DNA from: Hemicentrotus pulcherrimus
Taxonomy: Eukaryota > Echinodermata > Echinoidea > Camarodonta > Strongylocentrotidae
Assembly (NCBI GenBank): GCA_003118195.1
Contig: BEXV01004130.1
Span: forward strand, 1-13,299
Length of the DNA: 13,299 nt
Direction of reading: 5' to 3'
In this document: positions 1 to 7,539 of the stretch, piece after piece
Numbering within the stretch: position 1 is the first letter of the stretch
Layout of the letters: each line of letters opens with the position of its first letter
Position numbers and translations under genes: made by a program
The notes under the pieces: generated by a model
What the model was told of the DNA's origin: nothing
Seen by the model: only the letters and a program-made list of their open reading frames with translations
Database searches by the model: none

Positions 1-41
1 GGCCGTGCAACTCAGATTCAACATTGTAAAACGATCCCTTT
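1..41 (+). repeat. Fragment of a dispersed repeat (copy 1)
   Basis: This stretch aligns without gaps to 10258-10298, with 33 of 41 positions identical by hand count. Both copies start with GGCC and share the blocks AACATTGT and AAACGAT; similarity fades after CCTTT, although both continue to a shared AAATAC about 12 bases later. Copy 1 begins at the window edge, so the rest of the element may lie outside. Such diverged pairs usually mark an old interspersed element; the family is not recognised. Confidence 0.55.
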
Positions 42-359
42 AATGATTAAATACATTCGGAGGCATTTTATGATTAAAAAAAAAAAATATTATCTTGGGA
101 TATGCCAAAATAATAATATAGGAAATAGACAGAGAGAGAGACAAAGATATTGATGACATTATAATCGTTCTGCAGAATAAACGATAATAATCATCACCTC
201 GGGATCCATAAAGTGGCAAATACTATCTGGGCGAAGAATCATAGAGTAATGCTATCGGCTATGGGAACGCCCCAGCCATTCCAATATGTGGTCAGTTATT
301 TAATGCATTGATTGAAATCTGTCACTGACCAAGACAAAAAATCAAATACAACGAAATGA
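42..359. other. Stretch without a recognisable gene
   Basis: AT-rich sequence with a 12-A run near 79-88 and a short GA-rich patch near 129-145. No open frame of interest, RNA gene or clear repeat was seen. Confidence 0.6.
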
Positions 360-389
360 AAGGGGGTCACAAAGGCGGGAGAAAAATCC

Positions 390-506
390 ATGTCCGTCGC
401 CAATTTCGATTGTCATCTAGGGATGGATATTACTTTGAGATATTTCCTATCCAATAATCGTTTCTTCCCCTGGAGGTCACTTGAATTGACCTTGATTCAG
501 ACTTAG
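390..506 (+). CDS. Short open frame, 38 codons, doubtful
   Basis: An ATG at 390 opens 38 codons, ending at TAG 504-506; the frame is open back to 360 after an in-frame TGA at 357-359. The peptide begins MSVANFDCHLGMDI and has mixed, non-repetitive composition with several aromatic residues. No domain, signal peptide or membrane segment is recognised. It precedes another short open frame (515-622) in a different frame. It could be a chance frame, a fragment of an exon or part of an upstream leader. The minus strand here also has a protein-like open stretch, so neither strand is favoured. Confidence 0.12.
   Translation: MSVANFDCHLGMDITLRYFLSNNRFFPWRSLELTLIQT
474..492. promoter_or_regulatory. 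Inverted AGGTCA half-sites, 7-base spacer
   Basis: AGGTCA at 474-479 and TGACCT at 487-492 are two perfect nuclear-receptor half-sites in inverted orientation, separated by CTTGAAT. Dimeric nuclear receptors bind paired AGGTCA half-sites, but the common palindromes have spacers of 0, 1 or 3, so IR7 is atypical. It lies 22 bases upstream of the ATG at 515. Chance occurrence is possible. Confidence 0.25.
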
Positions 507-514
507 AGACAACC

Positions 515-622
515 ATGGACGAAGCGTATACCAACCTTTCCTATCAACATCAAGTCTGTGATGGACTTGTACATGAGAATACGGTGGACTTCTTTACAAA
601 TCTATTGATCTCTTACATATAA
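515..622 (+). CDS. Short open frame with strong start context, doubtful
   Basis: An ATG at 515 in an ACAACCATGG context (A at -3, G at +4) is a near-ideal animal start. It opens 35 codons, ending at TAA 620-622. The peptide starts MDEAYTNLSYQHQVCDGL and is varied, not low complexity. No homologous family is recognised. Possible weak splice donors fall inside the frame, for example the GT at 569 (GTACAT), so it could be a first coding exon rather than a complete micro-peptide. No downstream exon could be tied to it. The good Kozak context and varied composition are the only support; chance remains the leading explanation. Confidence 0.18.
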   Translation: MDEAYTNLSYQHQVCDGLVHENTVDFFTNLLISYI

Positions 623-681
623 GATACAATGTCGACCGAATGATACAATTGACACGATCGCAGCTTCTTTCGAAAATCCAC

Positions 682-1066
682 TTAAAGGTATAGACCAGTT
701 CTGGTCATGTGATTGCATCGTGAAACAAATGTTGTTAAATTGATCAGAAAAAGTTGATCATCTAGCATATAAGTATTGGTGTGTACTGCAAGGTTATGGA
801 ATCATCAAAATTATAAGAAATTTTGCCCAGTCTTGGTAAATTTACAAGCACTGTACAAAAAAAGATTTATATGGGACTACCCTATATCTATCCAGTCCAG
901 ATAGATATAATAATTTCCAAATATATCAAATAGTAGACGGTTTCCCGACAAAATTTGTATCATCATGTATCAGTCAAAACATATTAATTTACATGATTGG
1001 CAATAAGAGCTTCCGTTCTTTTTTTTTTTAGAGGGTGGTGTTTTCAAAACTGGTCTTTACCTTTAA
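682..1066. mobile_element. TTAA-flanked inverted-repeat element (MITE candidate)
   Basis: The ends are TTAA (682-685) followed by AGGTATAGACCAGTT (686-700), and the inverse AACTGGTCTTTACCT (1048-1062) followed by TTAA (1063-1066). The terminal inverted repeats match at 14 of 15 positions. The 377-bp body has no coding capacity. The left end contains a perfect GACCAG/CTGGTC hairpin (693-706), and an internal 9-bp stem lies at 883-891/901-909. TTAA target duplications are typical of piggyBac-type transposition, so this is best read as a short non-autonomous element mobilised by such a transposase. Its ends do not begin CCC as classical piggyBac ends do, so the superfamily is inferred from TTAA alone. 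No transposase is present in the window. Confidence 0.6.
883..909. repeat. Internal 9-bp stem hairpin of the MITE candidate
   Basis: TATATCTAT (883-891) is perfectly complementary to ATAGATATA (901-909), with a 9-base loop CCAGTCCAG that is itself a direct repeat of CCAG. Confidence 0.6.
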
Positions 1067-2157
1067 GGCAATTTCAATAGCCCCATCCCTCTTCTATTAA
1101 AATGTTCGAACATTACAATAACATATAACCGAACATGATTTATATAGGATATACAGTAGGTCATTGAAATTGTACCTGACTTGATCTTTCAAAAGTAGTT
1201 AACATCATGTTAATCTTAGGAATAATACTGATGCTAATTAATTTACTTTTGTTTAGCACATGTCATATTTTGTTTCAATCCTCGATGTGCTTCAAAGGCG
1301 GTCTGGGAATTACAGATTACCATATTTTCAAAGAGAGTGAATCTTGAAAGCATTTTATTTATTTACATCGGAGCCATGGTTCATATGAAACATCAGGTAT
1401 TTATTATTTTGTCATACATGACAAGATGTGTGTGTCACTTCTGAGCACACTCCGATAAGATTTTTTTTCTTATTTTCAACTTTTAGTTTAATACAAGAGG
1501 CTACCTTTTATTATGTCCTTTCAAAAGTAACTACAAAACCTCTCATAAACTACGGTAACCTGGACTAAAAATACACCATGAAACATTATTTAAAAATCTT
1601 AAAGAAAACTGACTAACGTCCACATAAACTCAAGAATAAAACAAGCCCAGGGTTTTTGTGAAGCAATAACATATTGTTGAAACAGTCCTTCAGTTTGTCA
1701 AGTTCGTCTAGGCACATCAATCTGGAAATATACTTTTCACCAATACAGGGATAGAAGCAATAGAACGTGATCGCCTTTATTCAATAGTTTTCATTGAAAA
1801 AGAGAGTCATTTGGCGAACCTCGCTGCCCTTCCGTTATGTTATCTTATTTTGTTGAACGGTAATAATTATGGTAATGTTCTCGCATTCTGTAACCTTGAT
1901 CGACCACATCGGTCATACATGTACTTCAAGTTCGCAATGGGATACCAGAGAGTAGGGTAGAACATAGCAGGCAGTGACCTCAGAAAGCCTGCATATGTGT
2001 GTGGGGAATGAAAGCAAAATCCACTCTCATATCATTCAAAAATGTAAAATGATTCCATGTGGTAACCACAAAAAGATCTTCTTTCCAATCACATATTCAA
2101 TGTTAACTCTGCGGGGATGTGCAGGCTATCGACTATTCACGGCGGCAAGTCAAACAG
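1067..2157. other. Stretch without a recognisable gene
   Basis: AT-rich unique-looking sequence. It includes a perfect 12-bp palindrome ATGTTCGAACAT at 1102-1113. A long open frame that starts near 1974 owes most of its length to the CT-rich tract beyond 2158 and is not treated as a gene. No exon with convincing splice sites was seen. Confidence 0.55.
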
Positions 2158-2498
2158 TTCTTTTCACTCCTCTCTCCCTATTTCCTCTCTCTACCTCTCT
2201 GTTTACCTCTTTCCATTCTCTATTTTCTCCCAACCCATCACTTCATATTTCTATCTATCTCCTTCTCTCTTCAACACTTTCATTCTTTCTCTCTCTCTCT
2301 CTCTCTCTCTCGCCTTCTCGATTCACTCGTTTCATTTGCACTCTGTTCTATCTCTCTGAATTTTCTCTGACTCCCTCACTCTAACTCCACTGGCACTGTC
2401 CCTCTGTATCCTCGCCTCTCCCCCTCTCTCCCAATCTCCGTTCCTTCTTTCTTGTTTCTCGCCATTTTTTCCCCTTTTTGCTCCTCTACCTCTTACCC
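2158..2498. repeat. Pyrimidine-rich (CT)n tract
   Basis: About 340 bases of C and T with few purines on the plus strand. It contains a (TC)12-like core at about 2287-2311 and is otherwise interrupted CT sequence. Its Ser/Leu/Phe-rich plus-strand translation and Arg/Glu-rich minus-strand translation are consequences of the repeat. Long polypurine/polypyrimidine tracts can adopt triplex (H-DNA) structure under superhelical stress. Confidence 0.9.
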
Positions 2499-3040
2499 GA
2501 TAGACCCATGATTTGTCAGAGTTCATCTCAAAGTTCAAGTTGACATGTCATATTATATGTTTATCTCCAGAACAATAACACAGTGTAACATGATAAGATT
2601 AAGCATAACATCAATAAATGTTAGTCTAAGCAATGGAAAATAAATACTCGTCTTGACTTATCTGACACTTCAACCTATATGGGGCCCAAAAATTTAAAAT
2701 GTACAGAATAATTCTTTAGCGACGATTTATCGAAATCTGGATTATTTGTGCACGGCAGGGCAAAGCGATGCATCCGAAGTGGTTTCAGAATAATCTTCTG
2801 GAAATTGGATAATTTATCACCTTTCCCCCTAGGTTTCGTGTATAGAGGCAAAGTGGAAACTGCATCAAAGTCCCCTACAATCAATCACGTTTCTTTGTGG
2901 CTTCATAATCAGCTTCCAAGTTGCGAATACAACATTTTCGTAGCTTGTCCCTCGGTTACATTTAACATTCCGAAAATTCATGACTAGCGAGTACTAATGT
3001 CCATAGAGATGGTGGGGAAGCTTGCCTAAGGTCGGAAATG
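2499..3040. other. Stretch between the CT and GA tracts, no clear gene
   Basis: Mixed-composition sequence. Overlapping open frames of 79 codons on the plus strand (2748-2987) and 69 codons on the minus strand (2675-2884) share the same DNA; neither shows a recognisable domain, and they cannot both be coding in an obvious way. No strong splice pair was identified. Confidence 0.5.
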
Positions 3041-3082
3041 AGAATCAGGAGAAACTTCAGGGGGATAGGAGAAATTGAGATT

Positions 3083-3128
<46 letters not shown>

Positions 3129-3297
3129 GGGACTGAGAGGAATAGATGAATTAGAAAGGGACACAGAGGCAGAAAGACAAATATGGAGAGAGCAAAAGAA
3201 AGAAAAATAGAGGAGAGAGGGAGAGAAGGGAGAATAAGGGGGNGGGGGGGAGAAACAGATAGATAGATAGATACGAGAAGAGCAAAACAAGGAAAGA
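3041..3297. repeat. Purine-rich (GA)n tract with GATA repeat
   Basis: About 250 bases of nearly pure purine on the plus strand. It includes a (GA)n core at about 3083-3124, a G-rich run with an undetermined base at 3243, and an AGAT tetranucleotide repeat at 3257-3273. It is the strand complement in composition of the tract at 2158-2498. The N inside the G run suggests sequencing or assembly difficulty. Confidence 0.9.
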
Positions 3298-4246
3298 CAT
3301 GATTAGTAACTCAATAAATAATGATTATTGGAACTTTTAATTTTATCAATTAGGCAAAGGAAAAGAGAGGTTTTTCACGCGTTGAAAAGTATATGAAAAT
3401 ACACAGACCAGTTTAAGGTATTCATTTTTAAAAGCATAGATGAGTTCTGTTTTCAGACCGCAAATGCCTTCAAAGTGCATGGTTATTGCTCTTATTCTTA
3501 TCTAAGACATTTCTAGTGCCCTTTTAGAACCTAAAATTGTATGAAGTTAATTTTAGACCCCAAAATGTGTGAAATTTAGCCGATACGACCATACCAATTC
3601 AGCTCTAGAACTTTCTAAAAAATACGATGACCATTAATTAATTATTGAATTGAAAATATCAATAAACGGGCCGGTTGGTTGTGCGTATTATAACCAACAC
3701 GAAAATGCCAACAACAAAAAAAAAGCCAACATCATCATTGTCTGAATTGCGATGAAAAAGGCGCTATTTCGTTTTTCAACGGTTTTTCCAAAACATCTAA
3801 TATTTGTGGTGGTACCCAAGTATTAAAAATCGTTATATTTATGGATATTTCAGCCGTCTCTGAACCGATTTAGATCAAACAAAGATGATTTTGTCATTTA
3901 AATTGTATGTTCTTTCAAATTTGACTTTGAAAAACTCGGGTAAATCTAAGTTGCCTTGTAATGCAAAATCTCAATCAAAATTTAAACCCGTATGCAAGTG
4001 CTGTATCCTCTCCCTTCTATATTGAACATTGTTAATTATAATTATTAATGGTTGTATACGGTGCCACGTATGTATGTTACACCTATTCCCATTCTTCTCG
4101 AAAGAACATAATGTTCTAATTTTCTTTAAAGATGGGAAATTTTTATAAACGTTTACCTGCCAGAAAATGGCTATAAATCCAGAAATATCTGTGTTGCCGT
4201 GGACAATTTAAGGCAAAAGAAAAAAGACATACACGTGCTTTCATCG
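3298..4246. other. Stretch without a recognisable gene
   Basis: AT-rich sequence. A 7-bp inverted repeat (GTTGGTT ... AACCAAC) lies around 3673-3700, followed by a poly-A run near 3714-3723. No open frame or splice structure worth calling was seen. Confidence 0.55.
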
Positions 4247-4320
4247 TGTGGTGTATTTAATTACGTTTGGGCATGATGTTGGTCAAAACATGTAATCTGT
4301 ACGTCTCATATTACACCACA
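4247..4320. repeat. Short inverted repeat, 9-bp perfect arms
   Basis: TGTGGTGTA at 4247-4255 is the exact reverse complement of TACACCACA at 4312-4320. The outer bases GTGCTT (4235-4240) and AAGCAC (4320-4325) extend the symmetry with an 8-base offset on the left. This could be a small degraded inverted-repeat element or chance; no target duplication was found. Confidence 0.35.
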
Positions 4321-4325
4321 AGCAC

Positions 4326-4700
4326 TTCATATTTGAAATTTCTTTTGTTTTTGGTAGTAAATGGAACAGAGATTACCAGTAGCTGGTTACCATGACCCAA
4401 TAAACATAATAAAGCAAAGTCAAAAGGGCTTGTAGAAAACAGACAGAAGTGTCATGTTCGTTTATGACAATCTGTTATATCAGTTACGCTACATTTTAAC
4501 TCTAACGGGGAATGTGTAGTCGTACAGGTTTACATTATATATCTATGTTTAGAGTACGATTACAAGTATCTATCGATATCCATATGAGATTCATTGAACC
4601 CTTAAGGAAATAGAATTGTCAAACTGTTTATAGGAGCAGAATAATCCATGACCGTTTTGAGTTATGTACGTTCCGCTTTCGAATTATCAATGTTCTCTAC
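4326..4700. other. Stretch downstream of the candidate exon, no feature seen
   Basis: If the minus-strand exon at 4701-4797 is real, this is its downstream intron. The minus-strand frame closes at 4662. No second exon or polyadenylation signal could be assigned. Confidence 0.45.
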
Positions 4701-4797
4701 CTGATCTTGTTCCATCGACTTTAAATCTTGAATACACACTCCAATTACACCTAAAGGGTGCATTTTCTCATCTCCCATATACGTAGGCGTAAGATAG
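4701..4797 (-). CDS. Candidate internal exon, Cache-like sensor fragment
   Basis: Read on the minus strand, TTTTATCTGTAG immediately precedes 4797 (a good 3' splice site) and CAG|GTAGAG follows 4701 (a good 5' splice site). They bound 97 nt: one base of a split codon plus 32 open codons. The peptide starts YLTPTYMGDEKMHPLGVIG and continues VCIQDLKSMEQDQ. The pattern x-LGVIGVxIxDL resembles the last beta strands of Cache domains, the extracellular ligand-binding folds of receptors and of calcium-channel alpha2/delta and CACHD1-like proteins, where a GVVGxDxxL motif is typical. Seen: the splice signals and open frame. Known: the Cache pattern. Inferred: that this is an exon of such a protein. 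The frame stays open on the upstream side to 4907, but that part is AT-rich, contains a decoy GTGAGT and reads like intron. No partner exon was found, so a decayed or chance exon is possible. Confidence 0.4.
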
Positions 4798-5181
4798 CTA
4801 CAGATAAAACTCACCGTCTTTTTAAAGACAATAACTTGTTTCATTAAACACTGGATGTGGTGAAATTTCTTCATGATGTAAAGATAAAGTAAACCAAGAA
4901 TACCCAATTTCTGTTTTACCCCCGATCCCGTTCACATAATTGAAATGAGTCAAATAGAGATGAAAATAAAATCTTGTGAACCACTGCTACTGTATAACTC
5001 ATATTCACTTTGATTACAAATTTGATGTGTTAATTGATGCATACTCCATTTGCTTTTCTTCACTGCCCCTGGCACAATAAGAATTTCTAATTGATTTTTT
5101 GGCGTTTTGCTTTGTGTTCTTTGATCCGTTTAATTTCATTTTATTTATAAAAAAAACATTGCAATGTACACCCAAACATCA
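4798..5181. other. Stretch without a recognisable gene
   Basis: AT-rich. If the neighbouring minus-strand exon is real, this is its upstream intron. Nothing else is supported. Confidence 0.5.
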
Positions 5182-5240
5182 CCCCCCCTCTCTCTCTCTC
5201 TCTCTCTCCCTCTCCTGTCTCTCTCTTTCCCATCCTCCTC
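5182..5240. repeat. CT microsatellite
   Basis: A C7 run leads into (CT)n at 5188-5208 and continues as interrupted CT sequence. It accounts for the serine/leucine-rich open frame that crosses it. Confidence 0.85.
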
Positions 5241-5830
5241 GGTCTCCATTTTTCAATTTTATTTCATTAATTGTGTCTGAAACGACCTTTCTCGTGTTTT
5301 CTCTATCTCTATTGAACATGGCGTTTCAATATCTTGGCATATATTTGTTTCTTTCCAAAATGCAACTCTCGATATGATCTTCTTAACATTTCAAGTCATG
5401 TGCCCAGTGCTCCAGAATACAGAGATGTAGTCGAAGGGCTGTCGTAATCGAATTTACCTCAAAACATATTATGCAAAAGAATAGAAAAGAAAAAGCTGTC
5501 ATAACATATCCCGAGATCGCTGGGTAAATTAGGCCCTGCGGTTGAAATGCTTTATCACATAATATTTACTCGCCTCCCCTTTTTCTCCCCCTTTCTGAAT
5601 AGAAAAAGCTGATCGATCCCTGGGGGCTGTGAATCTACTCTTTTATGTATAATCCCTGCGAACATACGAAATTATGTAAATATAAGCTAGGGAAATGACA
5701 ACTTTAATTGATTGATATAACCAATCTGCCTAAAGTTACTCTACCCTGCTTAATAAAAATGAAGAAAAAAAAGAAAATGATGAAATTATATATACAAAAG
5801 TATCTCGTGGCCAACGGCCTAAAAATACAT
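5241..5830. other. Stretch without a recognisable gene
   Basis: AT-rich sequence. The bases just before 5831 (TCTCGTGG near 5803 and AAATACAT before the array) faintly resemble the end of the following tandem unit and may be a decayed partial copy. No gene was seen. Confidence 0.45.
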
Positions 5831-6604
5831 GATACGGCATTGTACGTCATGATCAGTTGCTCATCTTTCATTAATTTGTAGACGTTTCTATGATTCAGTA
5901 AAAAAAAGAATTTCCATAAAACATTTATGTCATGTCCCATAAATATATGAATATATAAGCGATATTTCTACGAACGCATCTCGTGATAATACTTTAGCTT
6001 TAGAAAAAATATACCATAAATGTTTTAAATATGCTCATCTCCATTATCATAAAATTCCAATTATGGTAGTAAATTAATAATTTTGGGAAAATTTGCATGA
6101 TACGGTAATGTTCGTCATGATCAGTTGATCATCTCACATTTATTTGTAGCCTTTTCTATAATTCAGTAAAAACAAACTTTAAATGTCATGTCCCATAAAT
6201 ATATGAATATATTAGCGATATTTCTACGAACGCATCTCGTGGTAATACTTTAGCTTTCGAAGAATATACCATAAATGTTTTAACATGCTCATCTCCATTA
6301 TCATAAAATTCCAATTACGGTAGTAAATTAATAATTTTGAGAAATTTAGCATGATACGGTAATGTACGTCATGATCAGTTGATCATCTCACATTTATTTG
6401 TAGACTTTTCTATAATTCAGTAAAAAAGAATCTTCATTAAACATTTATTTCATGTCCCATAAATATATGAATATATAAACGATACTTTTTTGAACGCATC
6501 TCGTGGTAATACTTAGTTTTTGACAAAAATAAATCATAAATGTTTTAATATGCTCACCTCCATTATCATAAAATTCCGATTAGGTAGTAAATTGATAATT
6601 TTGA
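5831..6604. repeat. Tandem array: three copies of a 250-270 bp unit
   Basis: Copies begin at GATACGG on 5831, 6099 and 6353, giving units of 268, 254 and about 252 bp. All share the blocks CATGTCCCATAAATATATGA, ACGCATCTCGTG, ATAATACTTTAG (shortened in the third), CTCATCTCCATTATCATAAA and AGTAAATTAATAATTTT (TTGATAATTTT in the third). Copy 2 lacks a stretch near ACATTTAT that copies 1 and 3 retain, so copy 2 is not the ancestor of copy 3. Each unit contains a dyad ATGATCAGTTGATCAT, perfect in copies 2 and 3 and with one mismatch in copy 1. There is no coding content. It is satellite-like or the internal repeat of a larger mobile element. Confidence 0.9.
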
Positions 6605-6623
6605 TTGCCTCTGTTTCAAGCCC

Positions 6624-6889
6624 AGTCAACCACCCCCTAGGACAACTACCCCCTAGGACATCTACCCCTAGGGCAACCACCCTCTACGACGATACCCCGA
6701 GGACATCGACCCCCAGGGGGTAATTGTCAAGGGGGTAGTTGTCCGGGGGTAGTTGTCATAGGGGTAGTTGTCTGGGGGTAGTTATCCGGGGTAGTAATCC
6801 TGTGGGTAGCCATCCTAGAGGGTGGTTGCCCTAAGGGGTATTTGTCCTGGGGGTAGTTGACTTGGGGTGGTTTACCGGGGGTTGATGAC
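6624..6889. repeat. Head-to-head palindromic minisatellite
   Basis: Six 14-16 bp units of the form GACAACTACCCCCTAG run from about 6624 to 6714. About eleven units of the reverse-complement form GGGGGTAGTTGTCC run from 6716 to about 6889. The switch point is CCCCC-A-GGGGG at 6710-6720. The whole region is therefore an imperfect inverted repeat able to fold into a long hairpin, with the right arm about twice the left. Units differ by a few substitutions and single-base indels. The proline/threonine-rich translation of the left arm is a repeat artefact. Confidence 0.9.
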
Positions 6890-6905
6890 CTAGTAGGTGT
6901 ACTAG
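6890..6905. repeat. Small hairpin at minisatellite edge
   Basis: CTAGTA (6890-6895) pairs with TACTAG (6900-6905) around a GGTG loop, directly after the last minisatellite unit. Helitron-type transposons end with a short hairpin near their 3' terminus, but the required CTRR terminus in the right position is not convincing, so this is only noted. Confidence 0.4.
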
Positions 6906-7216
6906 AACCAGACTATACAATTGCTTTTTAGAAACGTTTTATAAACAATACACGAGGTTCCACGAATGGGACTGAACAAATATACTATGACATAATTTTG
7001 CGATTTAACTTGCTTTTTTTTTCTGCCATTGCCTTGATTTTAACACAGTGTGAAGAATTACTTATCAAGAATGAAACTTTTCAATATCTTATAAATTAAA
7101 GTTGAAAATAACTTTGGATAGCAAAATTTGTAATTCTTACCTTTTCTCGTTTTCGGAATTAGCGATGAAGAATACGAAAACGGTTTTAATTTAACACTGC
7201 TCTAACGTTATGCGGC
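6906..7216. other. Stretch without a recognisable gene
   Basis: AT-rich sequence with a T-run near 7014-7021. No open frame or repeat was recognised. Confidence 0.55.
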
Positions 7217-7226
7217 GCGCATGCGT
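7217..7226. promoter_or_regulatory. NRF1/P3A2-like site
   Basis: GCGCATGCGT matches the NRF1 palindrome GCGCATGCGC at nine of ten bases. It sits in a locally CpG-rich patch (TGCGGCGCGCATGCG) within AT-rich DNA. In sea urchins the NRF1 homologue P3A2 binds this palindrome. No transcription start or gene was recognised next to it. Confidence 0.3.
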
Positions 7227-7230
7227 GATC

Positions 7231-7274
7231 CAAGGTCGTATTTCGCCCTTCTGCTTGGAAATAATATGACCTTG
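7231..7274. promoter_or_regulatory. Inverted CAAGGTC half-sites
   Basis: CAAGGTC (7231-7237) and its exact reverse complement GACCTTG (7268-7274) are separated by 30 bases; pairing extends to 11 of 12 bases (CAAGGTCGTATT against AATATGACCTTG). The right copy, read on the minus strand as GCAAGGTCA, fits the extended half-site of monomeric nuclear receptors (ERR, FTZ-F1). It lies next to the NRF1-like site. It could instead be a small hairpin. Confidence 0.28.
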
Positions 7275-7458
7275 CAACTGCCAACTTTCTTTTTATTATA
7301 TTTTTTCAAAGCCGAAATTTTTGGTAAAAGATGGATATATATATAATGTCAAACTTTATCGAGTTATGAATGAAAAATTAAAACTTAACGTTTCGGCAAA
7401 ATCGCCTGCTAGTGCCCTTCTGCCAGCCAAATGACGACATTCAATGGCGTATCCAGGA
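7275..7458. other. Stretch without a recognisable gene
   Basis: A TATATATAT run lies near 7336. The segment before the G run (AATGGCGTATCCAGG, 7443-7457) resembles a motif I recall as recurrent before poly-G in marine invertebrate genomes; that is memory, not tested here. Confidence 0.35.
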
Positions 7459-7473
7459 GGGGGGGGGGGGGGG
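7459..7473 (+). repeat. Homopolymer of 15 G
   Basis: An uninterrupted 15-G run follows AATGGCGTATCCAGGA and is followed by a GC-rich patch (to about 7520), unlike the surroundings. It may mark the end of an old interspersed element, and its length is likely unstable between individuals. Confidence 0.8.
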
Positions 7474-7539
7474 TTGTTGGCTGTGCCCGGCCCCCGCTCC
7501 TTGCTCAAGGGAGGCAGGGGGATGTGAAGTAAACCAAAT

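Noticed and set aside
1974..2384. 136-codon plus-strand open frame, the longest in the window
   Set aside because: More than half of it is CT-repeat translation (Ser/Leu/Phe/Pro), several overlapping frames are open for the same reason, and no domain or splice signal supports it.
3057..3290. 77-codon minus-strand open frame
   Set aside because: It is a translation of the GA-rich tract and crosses an undetermined base.
4798..4907. Upstream extension of the Cache-like frame starting MGILGLLYLYIMKKFHH
   Set aside because: AT-rich, hydrophobic by composition, and separated from the exon-like part by a good acceptor; more likely intron read-through.
5376..5460. Minus-strand exon candidate encoding PFDYISVFWSTGHMT
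   Set aside because: The acceptor is weak and the frame stops after 15 codons with no donor or polyadenylation signal, and it does not fit upstream of the Cache-like exon.
5704..5940. 78-codon minus-strand open frame
   Set aside because: It crosses a poly-A/poly-T stretch and enters the tandem array; the other array copies do not keep the frame.
5831..6604. CRISPR-like repeat array
   Set aside because: Units are 250-270 bp and contiguous with no unique spacers, in an animal-like genome; this is a tandem satellite.
6890..6930. Helitron 3' end
   Set aside because: There is a small hairpin, but no convincing CTRR terminus 10-12 bases after it and no matching TC-type 5' end.
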